Assembly: GCA_035649895.1 (NCBI GenBank)
Contig: DASRIS010000142.1
Location: 1 to 8,260 of the forward strand
Source of the DNA: DASSUC01 sp035649895
Lineage (GTDB): Bacteria > Actinomycetota > Actinomycetes > Mycobacteriales > Micromonosporaceae
Direction: 5' to 3'
DNA length: 8,260 nucleotides
Positions 1 to 5,521 of this stretch are shown one piece after another. The position numbers were made by a program, and so were the translations under genes. The notes beneath the pieces are model-generated. The model had not been told where the DNA came from. It worked only from the letters and a program-made list of their open reading frames with translations, and made no database searches. Numbering within the stretch: position 1 is the first letter of the stretch; each line of letters opens with the position of its first letter.

Positions 1-853
1 GCCACACCCTGGGCCCGGGCATCGGGGAGCCCGGTGCCACCAGCCGCACGGCGGCCGACGTACCGATGGTCACCGAGAGCCGCTCCGGCCCGAGGCACCC
101 GCTGCCGATGGCGCTGGCCGCCCCGTCGCCCACCGGTTCGGCCCAGGCGGCGGTGGCAAGGTCCGGCCAGCGGCGGGCGTACGCCGGCAGCAGCCGCCCC
201 GTCCACCCCGGCGGCAGCAGCGGCGGCACGGCTGGCTCGGGCACGCCGGCCAGGGCCAGCGCCTCCGCGTCCCAGCCACAGTGGACGGTGTCCAGCGCGC
301 CGGTGCCGGAGGCCGCCGAGACCGAGGCGCCGGCCTCACCCAGCAGCCTTTCGGTCAGGTACTCGGGCAGCCCCTGCCACCGGTGCGCGCGGGCACCGGC
401 GGCGGCGAGCCAGCGCAGCCGCGCCGGCCAGTAGAGCGGATGCCACCAGGTCCCGGTACGCGCGTGGTAGCCCGCGGGGTCGTCCGGGCCCGGCCCGGTC
501 AGCACCGGCCGGGTGTCCAGCCAGGACAGTCCTGGCCCGACCGGGTCGCCACGGCGGTCGATGCCGACCAGCGAGTGCCACTGCGTCGACATGCCCGCGG
601 CGGTGACCCCGGCCAGGTCACCGCGGCCGGCCAGCTCGTCGACCGCGGCGGCGACCGCGGCGAGGTACTCGGCCGGGTCCAGCTCGGCCGCCCCGTCGGC
701 GCGCTGGACCAGCCGGACCGGCCGGCGCGCCGGGCCGGGTGGGACCGGGTCCAGGCCCGGACCCGCGAGCACCGCGGCCCGCACCGACGAGGAGCCGAGG
801 TCCAGTGCGAGCACCCGCCCACCGGTGGGCGGGACCACTGCCGAGTCCACCAT
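1..853 (-). CDS. FGGY-family carbohydrate kinase, gluconokinase-like (3' end beyond left edge)
   Basis: Cytoplasmic ATP-dependent sugar or sugar-acid kinase; 284 N-terminal residues are visible, against roughly 490 for a usual full-length member. The first FGGY phosphate motif is LALDLGSSSVR (residues 15-25). The sugar-side segment AAGMSTQWHSLVGID (85-99) is followed by SWLDTR (110-115). A stretch with RTGTWWHPLYWPARLRWL (132-149) and EYLTERL, then SAASGTG, is what I recall from gluconate-kinase-type FGGY proteins rather than xylulokinases or glycerol kinases. VGDGAA (241-246) probably carries the catalytic Asp243, and TIGTSAAVR (262-270) is the second nucleotide-binding motif. The ATG at 853 is chosen because it precedes the first motif by a normal distance. 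Its ribosome site is weak, so a GTG a few codons downstream is possible. The gene is divergent from the arginine operon. Substrate is not decided by sequence. Confidence 0.88.
   Translation of the reverse strand, partial: MVDSAVVPPTGGRVLALDLGSSSVRAAVLAGPGLDPVPPGPARRPVRLVQRADGAAELDPAEYLAAVAAAVDELAGRGDLAGVTAAGMSTQWHSLVGIDRRGDPVGPGLSWLDTRPVLTGPGPDDPAGYHARTGTWWHPLYWPARLRWLAAAGARAHRWQGLPEYLTERLLGEAGASVSAASGTGALDTVHCGWDAEALALAGVPEPAVPPLLPPGWTGRLLPAYARRWPDLATAAWAEPVGDGAASAIGSGCLGPERLSVTIGTSAAVRLVAPGSPMPGPRVW
814..833. repeat. 20-bp perfect palindrome in the 5' coding end of the kinase
   Basis: CCCGCCCACC is followed immediately by its own reverse complement, centred on ACCGGT. It covers kinase codons 7-14, about 20-40 bases after the start. 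It could be a repressor operator overlapping the gene start or an mRNA hairpin without a loop. It could also be chance in GC-rich DNA. There is no direct evidence of function. Confidence 0.45.
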
Positions 854-882
854 GACCAGGTCTTACCCACCGGGCCACCGGG

Positions 883-948
883 GCAACGAATCGCCGCCGT
901 GGCTATCGATGACGCAAGAAAGCGTCCAAGAGACGCAACCTTCCGCAA
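883..948 (+). promoter_or_regulatory. Candidate operator array: four helically phased GCAA half-sites
   Basis: The 130-bp region between the divergent kinase and the arginine operon holds GCAA in the same orientation at 883-886, 914-917, 935-938 and 945-948. Intervals are 31, 21 and 10 bp, close to three, two and one helical turns. Two copies extend to GACGCAA (911-917 and 932-938), and an inverted GCGTC (922-926) lies between them. Same-face multiple weak sites upstream of amino-acid catabolism genes are typical of Lrp/AsnC regulators. No regulator gene is in the window, so the identity of the binder is inference. Confidence 0.4.
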
Positions 949-956
949 TGGTCCTG

Positions 957-962
957 CATAAT
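957..962 (+). promoter_or_regulatory. Possible -10 element of the arginine operon
   Basis: CATAAT is the best TATAAT match in this GC-rich intergenic region. It would place transcription start near 968-970, about 15 bases before the GTG at 984. No recognisable -35 lies 16-18 bp upstream; that position is filled by the GCAA array, which would fit an activator-dependent promoter. Weak prediction. Confidence 0.3.
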
Positions 963-983
963 CTTCCCCGCTACCGTGGCGGC

Positions 984-1784
984 GTGATCGAGCCGACCCG
1001 CCGGCACTACCTGATGTGCCGGCCGACATACTTCGCGGTGGAGTACGCCATCAACCCGTGGATGGACCCCAATGCGCCGGTCGACGCTGTCCGGGCGGTC
1101 GAACAGTGGGAGTCCCTGCGGCAGACGTACGCCGACCTGGGCCACGAGGTCCACGAGATCGAGCCGGTGCCCGGCCTGCCGGACATGGTGTTCGCCGCCA
1201 ACGGCGCGACGGTTGTCGACGGCATCGCGCTGGGCGTGCAGTTCCGCGACGCGGAGCGCGCCGACGAGGCGCCCGAGTACGCGTCCTGGTTCGAGCGCGC
1301 CGGCTTTGAGGTGCACCGCCCCAAGCACACCAACGAGGGTGAGGGCGACCTGCTGCTCGCCGGGGACCTGCTGCTCGCCGGCACCGGGTTCCGCACCTCG
1401 CACGCCGCCCACGCCGAGGCGCAGGAGCTCTTCGGCCGGCCGGTCGTGACGCTGCAGCTGGTCGACCCCCGCTACTACCACCTCGACACCGCACTGTGCG
1501 TGCTCGGCGACACCATCGCGTACCTGCCGGGCGCGTTCTCGCCGGGCAGCCGCGCGGTGCTGGCCCGGCTGTTCCCGGACGCGGTGCTGGCTACCCCGGC
1601 CGACGCCGCCGTGCTGGGGCTCAACGCGGTGTGCGATGGTGCCCGCGTGGTGCTGCCCGCGCAGGCCACCGGCCTCATCGCGCAGCTGCGCGAACGGGGA
1701 TACGAAACCGTCGGGGTGGACCTGTCCGAGCTGCGCAAAGCCGGTGGCGGTCCCAAGTGCTGCACGCTGGAGGTACGTCGATGA
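984..1784 (+). CDS. Arginine dihydrolase / dimethylargininase-like guanidine-hydrolysing enzyme
   Basis: A 266-residue cytoplasmic enzyme of the guanidino-group-modifying superfamily (one compact pentein-fold domain, DDAH-like length). Visible signatures are MCRPTYF (11-17), INPWMD with Asn24 (23-28), FAANGA with Asn73 (70-75), NEGEGD (117-122), the catalytic histidine in YYHLD (His166) and the C-terminal KCCTL with the likely nucleophile Cys259. Actinobacterial homologues are usually named dimethylargininase (ddaH). The MC-P...INPWM and F-x-AN signatures, however, match my recollection of cyanobacterial ArgZ/AgrE, which convert arginine to ornithine, CO2 and two ammonia. The next gene consumes ornithine, which supports that reading. 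The GTG start at 984 puts MCRPTYF near the N-terminus; an in-frame ATG at 948 lies upstream of the predicted transcription start. The stop overlaps the rocD start as ATGA. Family certain, substrate uncertain. Confidence 0.93.
   Translation: MIEPTRRHYLMCRPTYFAVEYAINPWMDPNAPVDAVRAVEQWESLRQTYADLGHEVHEIEPVPGLPDMVFAANGATVVDGIALGVQFRDAERADEAPEYASWFERAGFEVHRPKHTNEGEGDLLLAGDLLLAGTGFRTSHAAHAEAQELFGRPVVTLQLVDPRYYHLDTALCVLGDTIAYLPGAFSPGSRAVLARLFPDAVLATPADAAVLGLNAVCDGARVVLPAQATGLIAQLRERGYETVGVDLSELRKAGGGPKCCTLEVRR
1769..1773 (+). promoter_or_regulatory. Ribosome binding site of rocD
   Basis: GGAGG lies seven bases before the ATG at 1781, inside the last codons of the upstream gene. It decides the rocD start, although the reading frame is open much further upstream. 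Confidence 0.85.
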
Positions 1785-2995
1785 CAATGGTCGATTCCCG
1801 CACTTCTGCCGAGGTGGCGGCGGCCGAGCGCTGGACGGCGCGCAACTACCACCCGTTGCCGGTGGTGATCGCCGAGGCGTCCGGGGCGTGGGTCACCGAT
1901 ATCGACGGCCGGCGCTACCTGGACTGCCTCGCCGGCTACTCGGCGCTGAACTTCGGGCACCGGCACCCGGCGCTGATCGCCGCCGCCCGGGCGCAGCTGG
2001 ACCGGCTGACGCTGACCAGCCGGGCCTTCCTCCACGACCAGTTCGCCACGTTCTGCCGCGCGCTGGCCGAGCTCGCCGGCAAGGACCTGGTGCTGCCGAT
2101 GAACACCGGCGCAGAGGCGGTGGAGACCGCGATCAAGGTCGCCCGCAAGTGGGGCTACCAGGTCAAGGGCGTGCCGGACGGCCAGGCCACGATCGTGGTC
2201 GCGGAGAACAACTTCCACGGCCGTACCACCACGATCGTCTCGTTCTCCACCGATCCGGACGCGCGCGACGACTACGGCCCGTACACGCCGGGCTTCCGGA
2301 TCGTGCCCTACGGCGACCCCGACGCGCTCGCCGCGGCCGTGGACGACACCACGGTGGCGGTCCTGATCGAGCCGATCCAGGGCGAGGCCGGCGTGATCAT
2401 CCCGCCGGACGGCTACCTGGCCGGTGTCCGGCAGGTGTGCACCGAGCGCAACGTGCTGTTCGTGGCGGACGAGATCCAGTCCGGGCTGGGGCGCACCGGC
2501 ACCACGTTCGCCTGCGAGCACGAGGGCGTCGAGCCGGACATGTACGTGCTGGGCAAGGCGCTGGGCGGCGGCATCGTGCCGGTCTCGGCGGTCGCGGCCA
2601 GCCGCGAGGTGCTGGGCGTGCTGCGCCCGGGCGAGCACGGCTCGACCTTCGGCGGCAACCCGCTGGCGTGTGCCGTGGGTATCGAGGTGGTCGCGCTGCT
2701 GCGTACCGGCGAGCTCCAGCGCCGCTCGCGCATGCTCGGCGAGCGGTTGCAGGCGGGCCTGCACGGGCTGGTCGGGCAGGGCATCGTCGAGGTACGTAGC
2801 CGCGGCCTATGGGCGGGCATCGACGTCGACCCCGCCCTCTTCACCGGCCGGGCACTGTGCGAGCGGCTGGCCGAGCGCGGGGTGCTCGCCAAGGACACCC
2901 ACGGCTCGACGATCCGGCTGGCTCCGCCGCTGGTGGTGGAGGAAGAGGACCTGGACTGGGCGGTGGAGCAGCTGCGCACGGTGCTGGCACGCTGA
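1781..2995 (+). CDS. rocD: Ornithine aminotransferase (ornithine-oxo-acid transaminase)
   Basis: A 404-residue, PLP-dependent class-III aminotransferase, the normal length for RocD. It transfers the delta-amino group of ornithine to 2-oxoglutarate, giving glutamate-5-semialdehyde and glutamate. Key elements: an aromatic substrate-side region with LDCLAGYSALNFGHRHP (47-63), the PLP phosphate-binding turn MNTGAEAVETA (107-117), NFHGRTT (144-150), EPIQGEAGVIIP (197-208), the PLP-ring aspartate in ADEIQSGLGRTG (Asp230), the Schiff-base lysine in LGKALGGG (Lys259), and HGSTFGGNPLA (286-296). ARNYHPLP near the N-terminus and the FGGNPLA segment are typical of RocD rather than acetylornithine or GABA aminotransferases. 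It is translationally coupled to the upstream guanidine hydrolase, which would supply ornithine. No proline or P5C dehydrogenase gene is in the window. Confidence 0.95.
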   Translation: MTMVDSRTSAEVAAAERWTARNYHPLPVVIAEASGAWVTDIDGRRYLDCLAGYSALNFGHRHPALIAAARAQLDRLTLTSRAFLHDQFATFCRALAELAGKDLVLPMNTGAEAVETAIKVARKWGYQVKGVPDGQATIVVAENNFHGRTTTIVSFSTDPDARDDYGPYTPGFRIVPYGDPDALAAAVDDTTVAVLIEPIQGEAGVIIPPDGYLAGVRQVCTERNVLFVADEIQSGLGRTGTTFACEHEGVEPDMYVLGKALGGGIVPVSAVAASREVLGVLRPGEHGSTFGGNPLACAVGIEVVALLRTGELQRRSRMLGERLQAGLHGLVGQGIVEVRSRGLWAGIDVDPALFTGRALCERLAERGVLAKDTHGSTIRLAPPLVVEEEDLDWAVEQLRTVLAR

Positions 2996-3036
2996 CCGCT
3001 GGCACGATGGCTGCTGGCGCGCTGACCGCTGGCGCG
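2983..3036 (+). repeat. Two-copy 24-bp direct repeat across the rocD stop
   Basis: Units at 2983-3006 and 3013-3036 (period 30) share 22 of 24 bases around the core GCTGACCGCTGGC; both differences are A to G. The first copy contains the rocD stop codon, and the second copy places another TGA in the same frame 30 bases later. This looks like a small local duplication. The remaining bases to the convergent FHA gene (3037-3076) show no clear terminator. Confidence 0.6.
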
Positions 3037-3076
3037 CCGAAGGCAGACCCGGTGCGGTGATGGGCGGCAGGCCGGC

Positions 3077-4126
3077 TCAGCGCAGCAGGCGCAGCGCCAT
3101 GGTCGGCGCGTCGGCCATCACCGAGCCCGGCTGGGCCGCGCCGTCAGCGTGCCACCGGCCCGGCCGGGCCAGCTGTACGCCGTCGTAGAGCTCGGCCATG
3201 TCGTGCTCACCGAGGACGCGGCGTTCGCTGCGGCTCAGCCGTACGGTGTCGCTTTTGTGGGGGTCGGCCTGCCCTTGCGGGTCGGTGCGCAGGTGTACGA
3301 CGGTGCCGTTGGTGCTGGTGTCCGTGACCTCGATCCCGGCCGGGGTGAGGGTGACCACCAGGTGGCTGCGGCTGATCCAGTGCAGCTGATCGTCGTTGAG
3401 CCACGGCCCGATCCGCACGCTGTCCGGCTCGGTCGGCTCCCGGCCGACCACCACCGGCCGCTCGGTCACCGCGAAGCGCTGCCGCACCACGCCGTCCACC
3501 CGTACCACCATCGGCACGGCGGCCGGGCGCGGCCCGGCGTCGGTGAGCCGGTGCCCGTGCCGCGGGCAGGTCGGCACGCCGGCCCGAAGCCGCGGCGGCG
3601 GCTGGCCGGTGGGGCGCCCGAACGCCGGGCACTCCGGCTGGGGGCACCGCCAGAGCCGGCTCAGCATCGGGTGCTGCGGGGCCGCGCCGATGCCGGCCGT
3701 GCCCACCAGCACGGCGCCACCGCTGCCTGGCTTCGGCGCCAGCCAGCGCCCCGGGTCCCGCCGGGTGAGCACCGGCAGCCCGGTCATCTCGGCCACCTCG
3801 AACACCCGGTTGCCGGCCTCGGGCAGCGCCTCGACCAGGCCGTCGTCGGCCCACCGGCGGATCACCATGCGTTCGTTGGAGCTCAGCTCGGCGTCGGAGA
3901 GCAGCGGCCGGCCGACCACCACATAGACGGCCACGCCGTCCTCACCGAGGTGGCGGGCGAGCGCGTCGATCACCTGGCCGAGCCGCAGCAGGCTGGCCGG
4001 CCGGCCGCCGTCCAGGTCCGCCAGGCGGATGACCTCGGCGAGGTCGACCACGCCGCGCGCCACGACCGGGTCCGTGCTGAGCTGCCGCTCGATCGCGTCG
4101 AGGACGCGGCTGACCTCGAACCTCAC
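3077..4126 (-). CDS. FHA-domain protein with possible NYN/PIN-like N-terminal domain and zinc-ribbon-like motif
   Basis: A 349-residue cytoplasmic protein with no signal or membrane segment. The FHA phosphothreonine-binding domain is clear: GRE (228-230), SRSH (252-255) and TDTSTNGT (268-275) give the conserved Gly-Arg, Ser-x-x-His and Asn-Gly of the family. Before it, CPQPEC (161-166) and CPRHGH (187-192) form a zinc-knuckle-like pair. Residues about 24-124 (GVVDLAEVIRL, a regular helix/strand alternation with VAVYVVVG, and VFEVAEMTGLPVLTRRD) resemble the layout of NYN/PIN-like nucleases with Asp28 and Asp124 at the expected ends, but the central acidic residues are not clearly kept. This assignment is tentative. 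The GTG start at 4126 gives a GTGA overlap with the preceding gene's stop; the open frame upstream lies inside that gene. Last gene of the CDF-PCD-FHA operon. Its phosphorylated partner is unknown. Confidence 0.85.
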   Translation of the reverse strand: MRFEVSRVLDAIERQLSTDPVVARGVVDLAEVIRLADLDGGRPASLLRLGQVIDALARHLGEDGVAVYVVVGRPLLSDAELSSNERMVIRRWADDGLVEALPEAGNRVFEVAEMTGLPVLTRRDPGRWLAPKPGSGGAVLVGTAGIGAAPQHPMLSRLWRCPQPECPAFGRPTGQPPPRLRAGVPTCPRHGHRLTDAGPRPAAVPMVVRVDGVVRQRFAVTERPVVVGREPTEPDSVRIGPWLNDDQLHWISRSHLVVTLTPAGIEVTDTSTNGTVVHLRTDPQGQADPHKSDTVRLSRSERRVLGEHDMAELYDGVQLARPGRWHADGAAQPGSVMADAPTMALRLLR

Positions 4127-4419
4127 TGCCGCCGCCCGGCTACCAGCACGTCGATGCGCCGCGCCAGCACGATGTCCCGGCCGGTGACGCCACCGGCGGA
4201 GTGGGTCGCGCAGTGGAACGTCAGGGTGCGCCACCGGATGTCGATGTCCGGGTGGTGGTCCATCTCCTCGGCGACCTTGGCCACCTCCACCACCACGGCG
4301 ATGGCCGTGGGGAAGCTGGGCAGGTCCACGGTGCGCCGGATCCCGCTCGGATCGCCGGTCCAGCCCTCCAGCTCGCCCAGCGCGGTGTCGACCGCGGCGG
4401 CGTCCAGCAGCTCAGCCAT
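4123..4419 (-). CDS. Pterin-4a-carbinolamine dehydratase (4a-hydroxytetrahydrobiopterin dehydratase)
   Basis: A 98-residue single-domain protein, the usual PCD length. The family signature is complete: EEMDHHPDIDIRW (51-63) with the His55-His56-Pro57 active-site motif, ATHSAGGVTGRD (71-82) with His73 and Asp82, then LARRID. The known reaction is dehydration of 4a-hydroxytetrahydropterin to quinonoid dihydropterin, recycling the cofactor of aromatic amino-acid hydroxylases. No hydroxylase is present here, so the local role is open. The ATG at 4419 is chosen because residues upstream of it are low-complexity and belong to the transporter tail in another frame; a GGGAG lies about 12 bases upstream. 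The start overlaps the transporter stop by eight bases (ATGGCTGA) and the stop overlaps the FHA start by three (GTGA), indicating tight translational coupling. Confidence 0.93.
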   Translation of the reverse strand: MAELLDAAAVDTALGELEGWTGDPSGIRRTVDLPSFPTAIAVVVEVAKVAEEMDHHPDIDIRWRTLTFHCATHSAGGVTGRDIVLARRIDVLVAGRRQ

Positions 4420-5443
4420 GCGGTGACGATACTCCCGGCGCCTGGCGATGGTGCGCCACCGGTGCATGGTGATGCGCCACCGGTGCGTGGTGGTCGGCTC
4501 CGGCCCGCGGCTGCGGGTCCGCGTGCACGAAGGCCACGGCGAGCCGGGGTACGGCGTGCAGCAGCCGGTGCTCGGCGTCCACGCCGATGGCGTGCGCGGC
4601 AACGACCGACAGGTCTGGATCGACCGTGATCTCGCACTCGGCTCGTAGCTGGTGGCCGATCCAGCGCAGGTGCACCGCTCCGACGTCGAGCACCCCGCCG
4701 GTCTCCCGCAGCGTCCGCTCGACGTCGTCGACGAGGTGCGGGTCCACCGCGTCCATCAGCCGGCGGTATACCTGCCTCGCCGCGCCGAGGAGCACGACCA
4801 GGATCGCGGCCGTGATCATCAGGCCGACCACCGGGTCGGCCCACCGCCACCCGAGCGCCAGCCCGCCCGCGCTGGCCAGCACGCCCAGCGAGGTGAAGCC
4901 GTCGGCACGGGCGTGCAGCCCGTCGGCGACCAGCGCGGCCGAGCCGATCCGCCGCCCCACCCGGATCCGGTACTGCGCGACCAGCTCGTTGCCGGCGAAG
5001 CCGACCAGGCCGGCCGCGGCGACCGCGACGAGGTAGCCCACGTCGACCGGGTTGAGCAGGCGCCGGACCGCCTCGTAGCCGGCGAGCACCGCGGACCCGG
5101 CGATGAAGACCACGATCACGATCCCGGCCAGGTCCTCGGCGCGGCCGAAGCCGTACGTGTACCGCCGGGTCGGCGGGCGCCGGGCGAGCAGGAACGCCAC
5201 GCCGAGCGGCACCGCGGTGAGCGCGTCCGCCACGTTGTGCAGGGTGTCGCCGAGCAGGGCCACGGAGCCGGAGAGCACCACCACTACGGCTTGCAGCGCG
5301 GCGGTCACGCCGAGCCCGGCCAGCGAGACCCAGACCGCGCGGATGCCCTCCCGGCTCGCCTCCAGCGCAGAGTCCACGCTGTCCGTGGCGTCGTGCGAGT
5401 GCGGCGCGAAGAAGTGCCGCAGCCGGTGCGCCCAACCGTTCAT
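4412..5443 (-). CDS. Cation diffusion facilitator family zinc transporter
   Basis: A 343-residue inner-membrane metal/proton antiporter that exports divalent cations, probably Zn2+. After an N-terminal cytosolic segment with PHSHDATD come six predicted membrane helices, at roughly 38-60, 66-88, 106-122, 136-154, 182-198 and 202-220. Helix 2 carries HNVAD (His69, Asp73) and helix 5 carries HARAD (His177, Asp181). This HD-HD quartet is the zinc-selective pattern of ZitB/ZnT-type members, unlike the DD-HD of YiiP. A cytosolic ferredoxin-like domain follows (about 230-310). The tail is His-rich, with HHAPVAH twice (about 318-331), encoded by a 21-bp tandem repeat. It starts 78 bp after the amidase stop and is first in an overlapping CDF-PCD-FHA unit. 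The ribosome site is weak. No Zur-type box was recognised. Confidence 0.93.
   Translation of the reverse strand: MNGWAHRLRHFFAPHSHDATDSVDSALEASREGIRAVWVSLAGLGVTAALQAVVVVLSGSVALLGDTLHNVADALTAVPLGVAFLLARRPPTRRYTYGFGRAEDLAGIVIVVFIAGSAVLAGYEAVRRLLNPVDVGYLVAVAAAGLVGFAGNELVAQYRIRVGRRIGSAALVADGLHARADGFTSLGVLASAGGLALGWRWADPVVGLMITAAILVVLLGAARQVYRRLMDAVDPHLVDDVERTLRETGGVLDVGAVHLRWIGHQLRAECEITVDPDLSVVAAHAIGVDAEHRLLHAVPRLAVAFVHADPQPRAGADHHAPVAHHHAPVAHHRQAPGVSSPHG
4452..4493 (-). repeat. 21-bp tandem repeat encoding the His-rich tail of the transporter
   Basis: Units 4452-4472 and 4473-4493 match at 19 of 21 bases around GCGCCACCGGTGC. Being a multiple of three, the duplication keeps frame and doubles the heptad HHAPVAH in the transporter's cytosolic tail. 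It also lies 30-70 bases before the PCD start. Its core contains the palindrome CACCGGTG. Confidence 0.75.
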
Positions 5444-5455
5444 CGGCCCATTGTG

Positions 5456-5478
5456 GGGCCGCGGGCGGCAGGCGGCCC
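5456..5478 (-). other. Hairpin in the transporter leader
   Basis: GGGCCGC (5456-5462) pairs with GCGGCCC (5472-5478) around a nine-base loop, ending 12 bases before the transporter ATG. There is no T-tract, so it is not a standard terminator for the amidase. It could attenuate readthrough or affect translation initiation. It may also be chance in GC-rich DNA. Confidence 0.35.
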
Positions 5479-5521
5479 GACAAAGCCGACCCGGTGGACG
5501 GCTGCCAGCCCGGCAGACCCC

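Noticed and set aside
948..983. Upstream ATG at 948 as start of the arginine enzyme
   Set aside because: It would add a 12-residue extension absent from my memory of the family, lies before the predicted transcription start and has no ribosome site. GTG 984 is preferred, though not proven.
1475..2764. Long open minus-strand frame opposite rocD
   Set aside because: Its translation is low-complexity Arg/Gly/His/Ala-rich and matches no family; it is a GC-bias shadow of rocD, whose motifs are complete.
4127..4234. N-terminal extension of the FHA protein to an ATG at 4234
   Set aside because: It would lie wholly within the PCD gene in another frame and is Arg/His-rich without structure; GTG 4126 gives a normal operon overlap.
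4420..4602. N-terminal extension of the PCD to an earlier ATG at 4602
   Set aside because: The extension is antisense-like sequence read from the transporter's tail in another frame; family length and the ATGGCTGA overlap support 4419.
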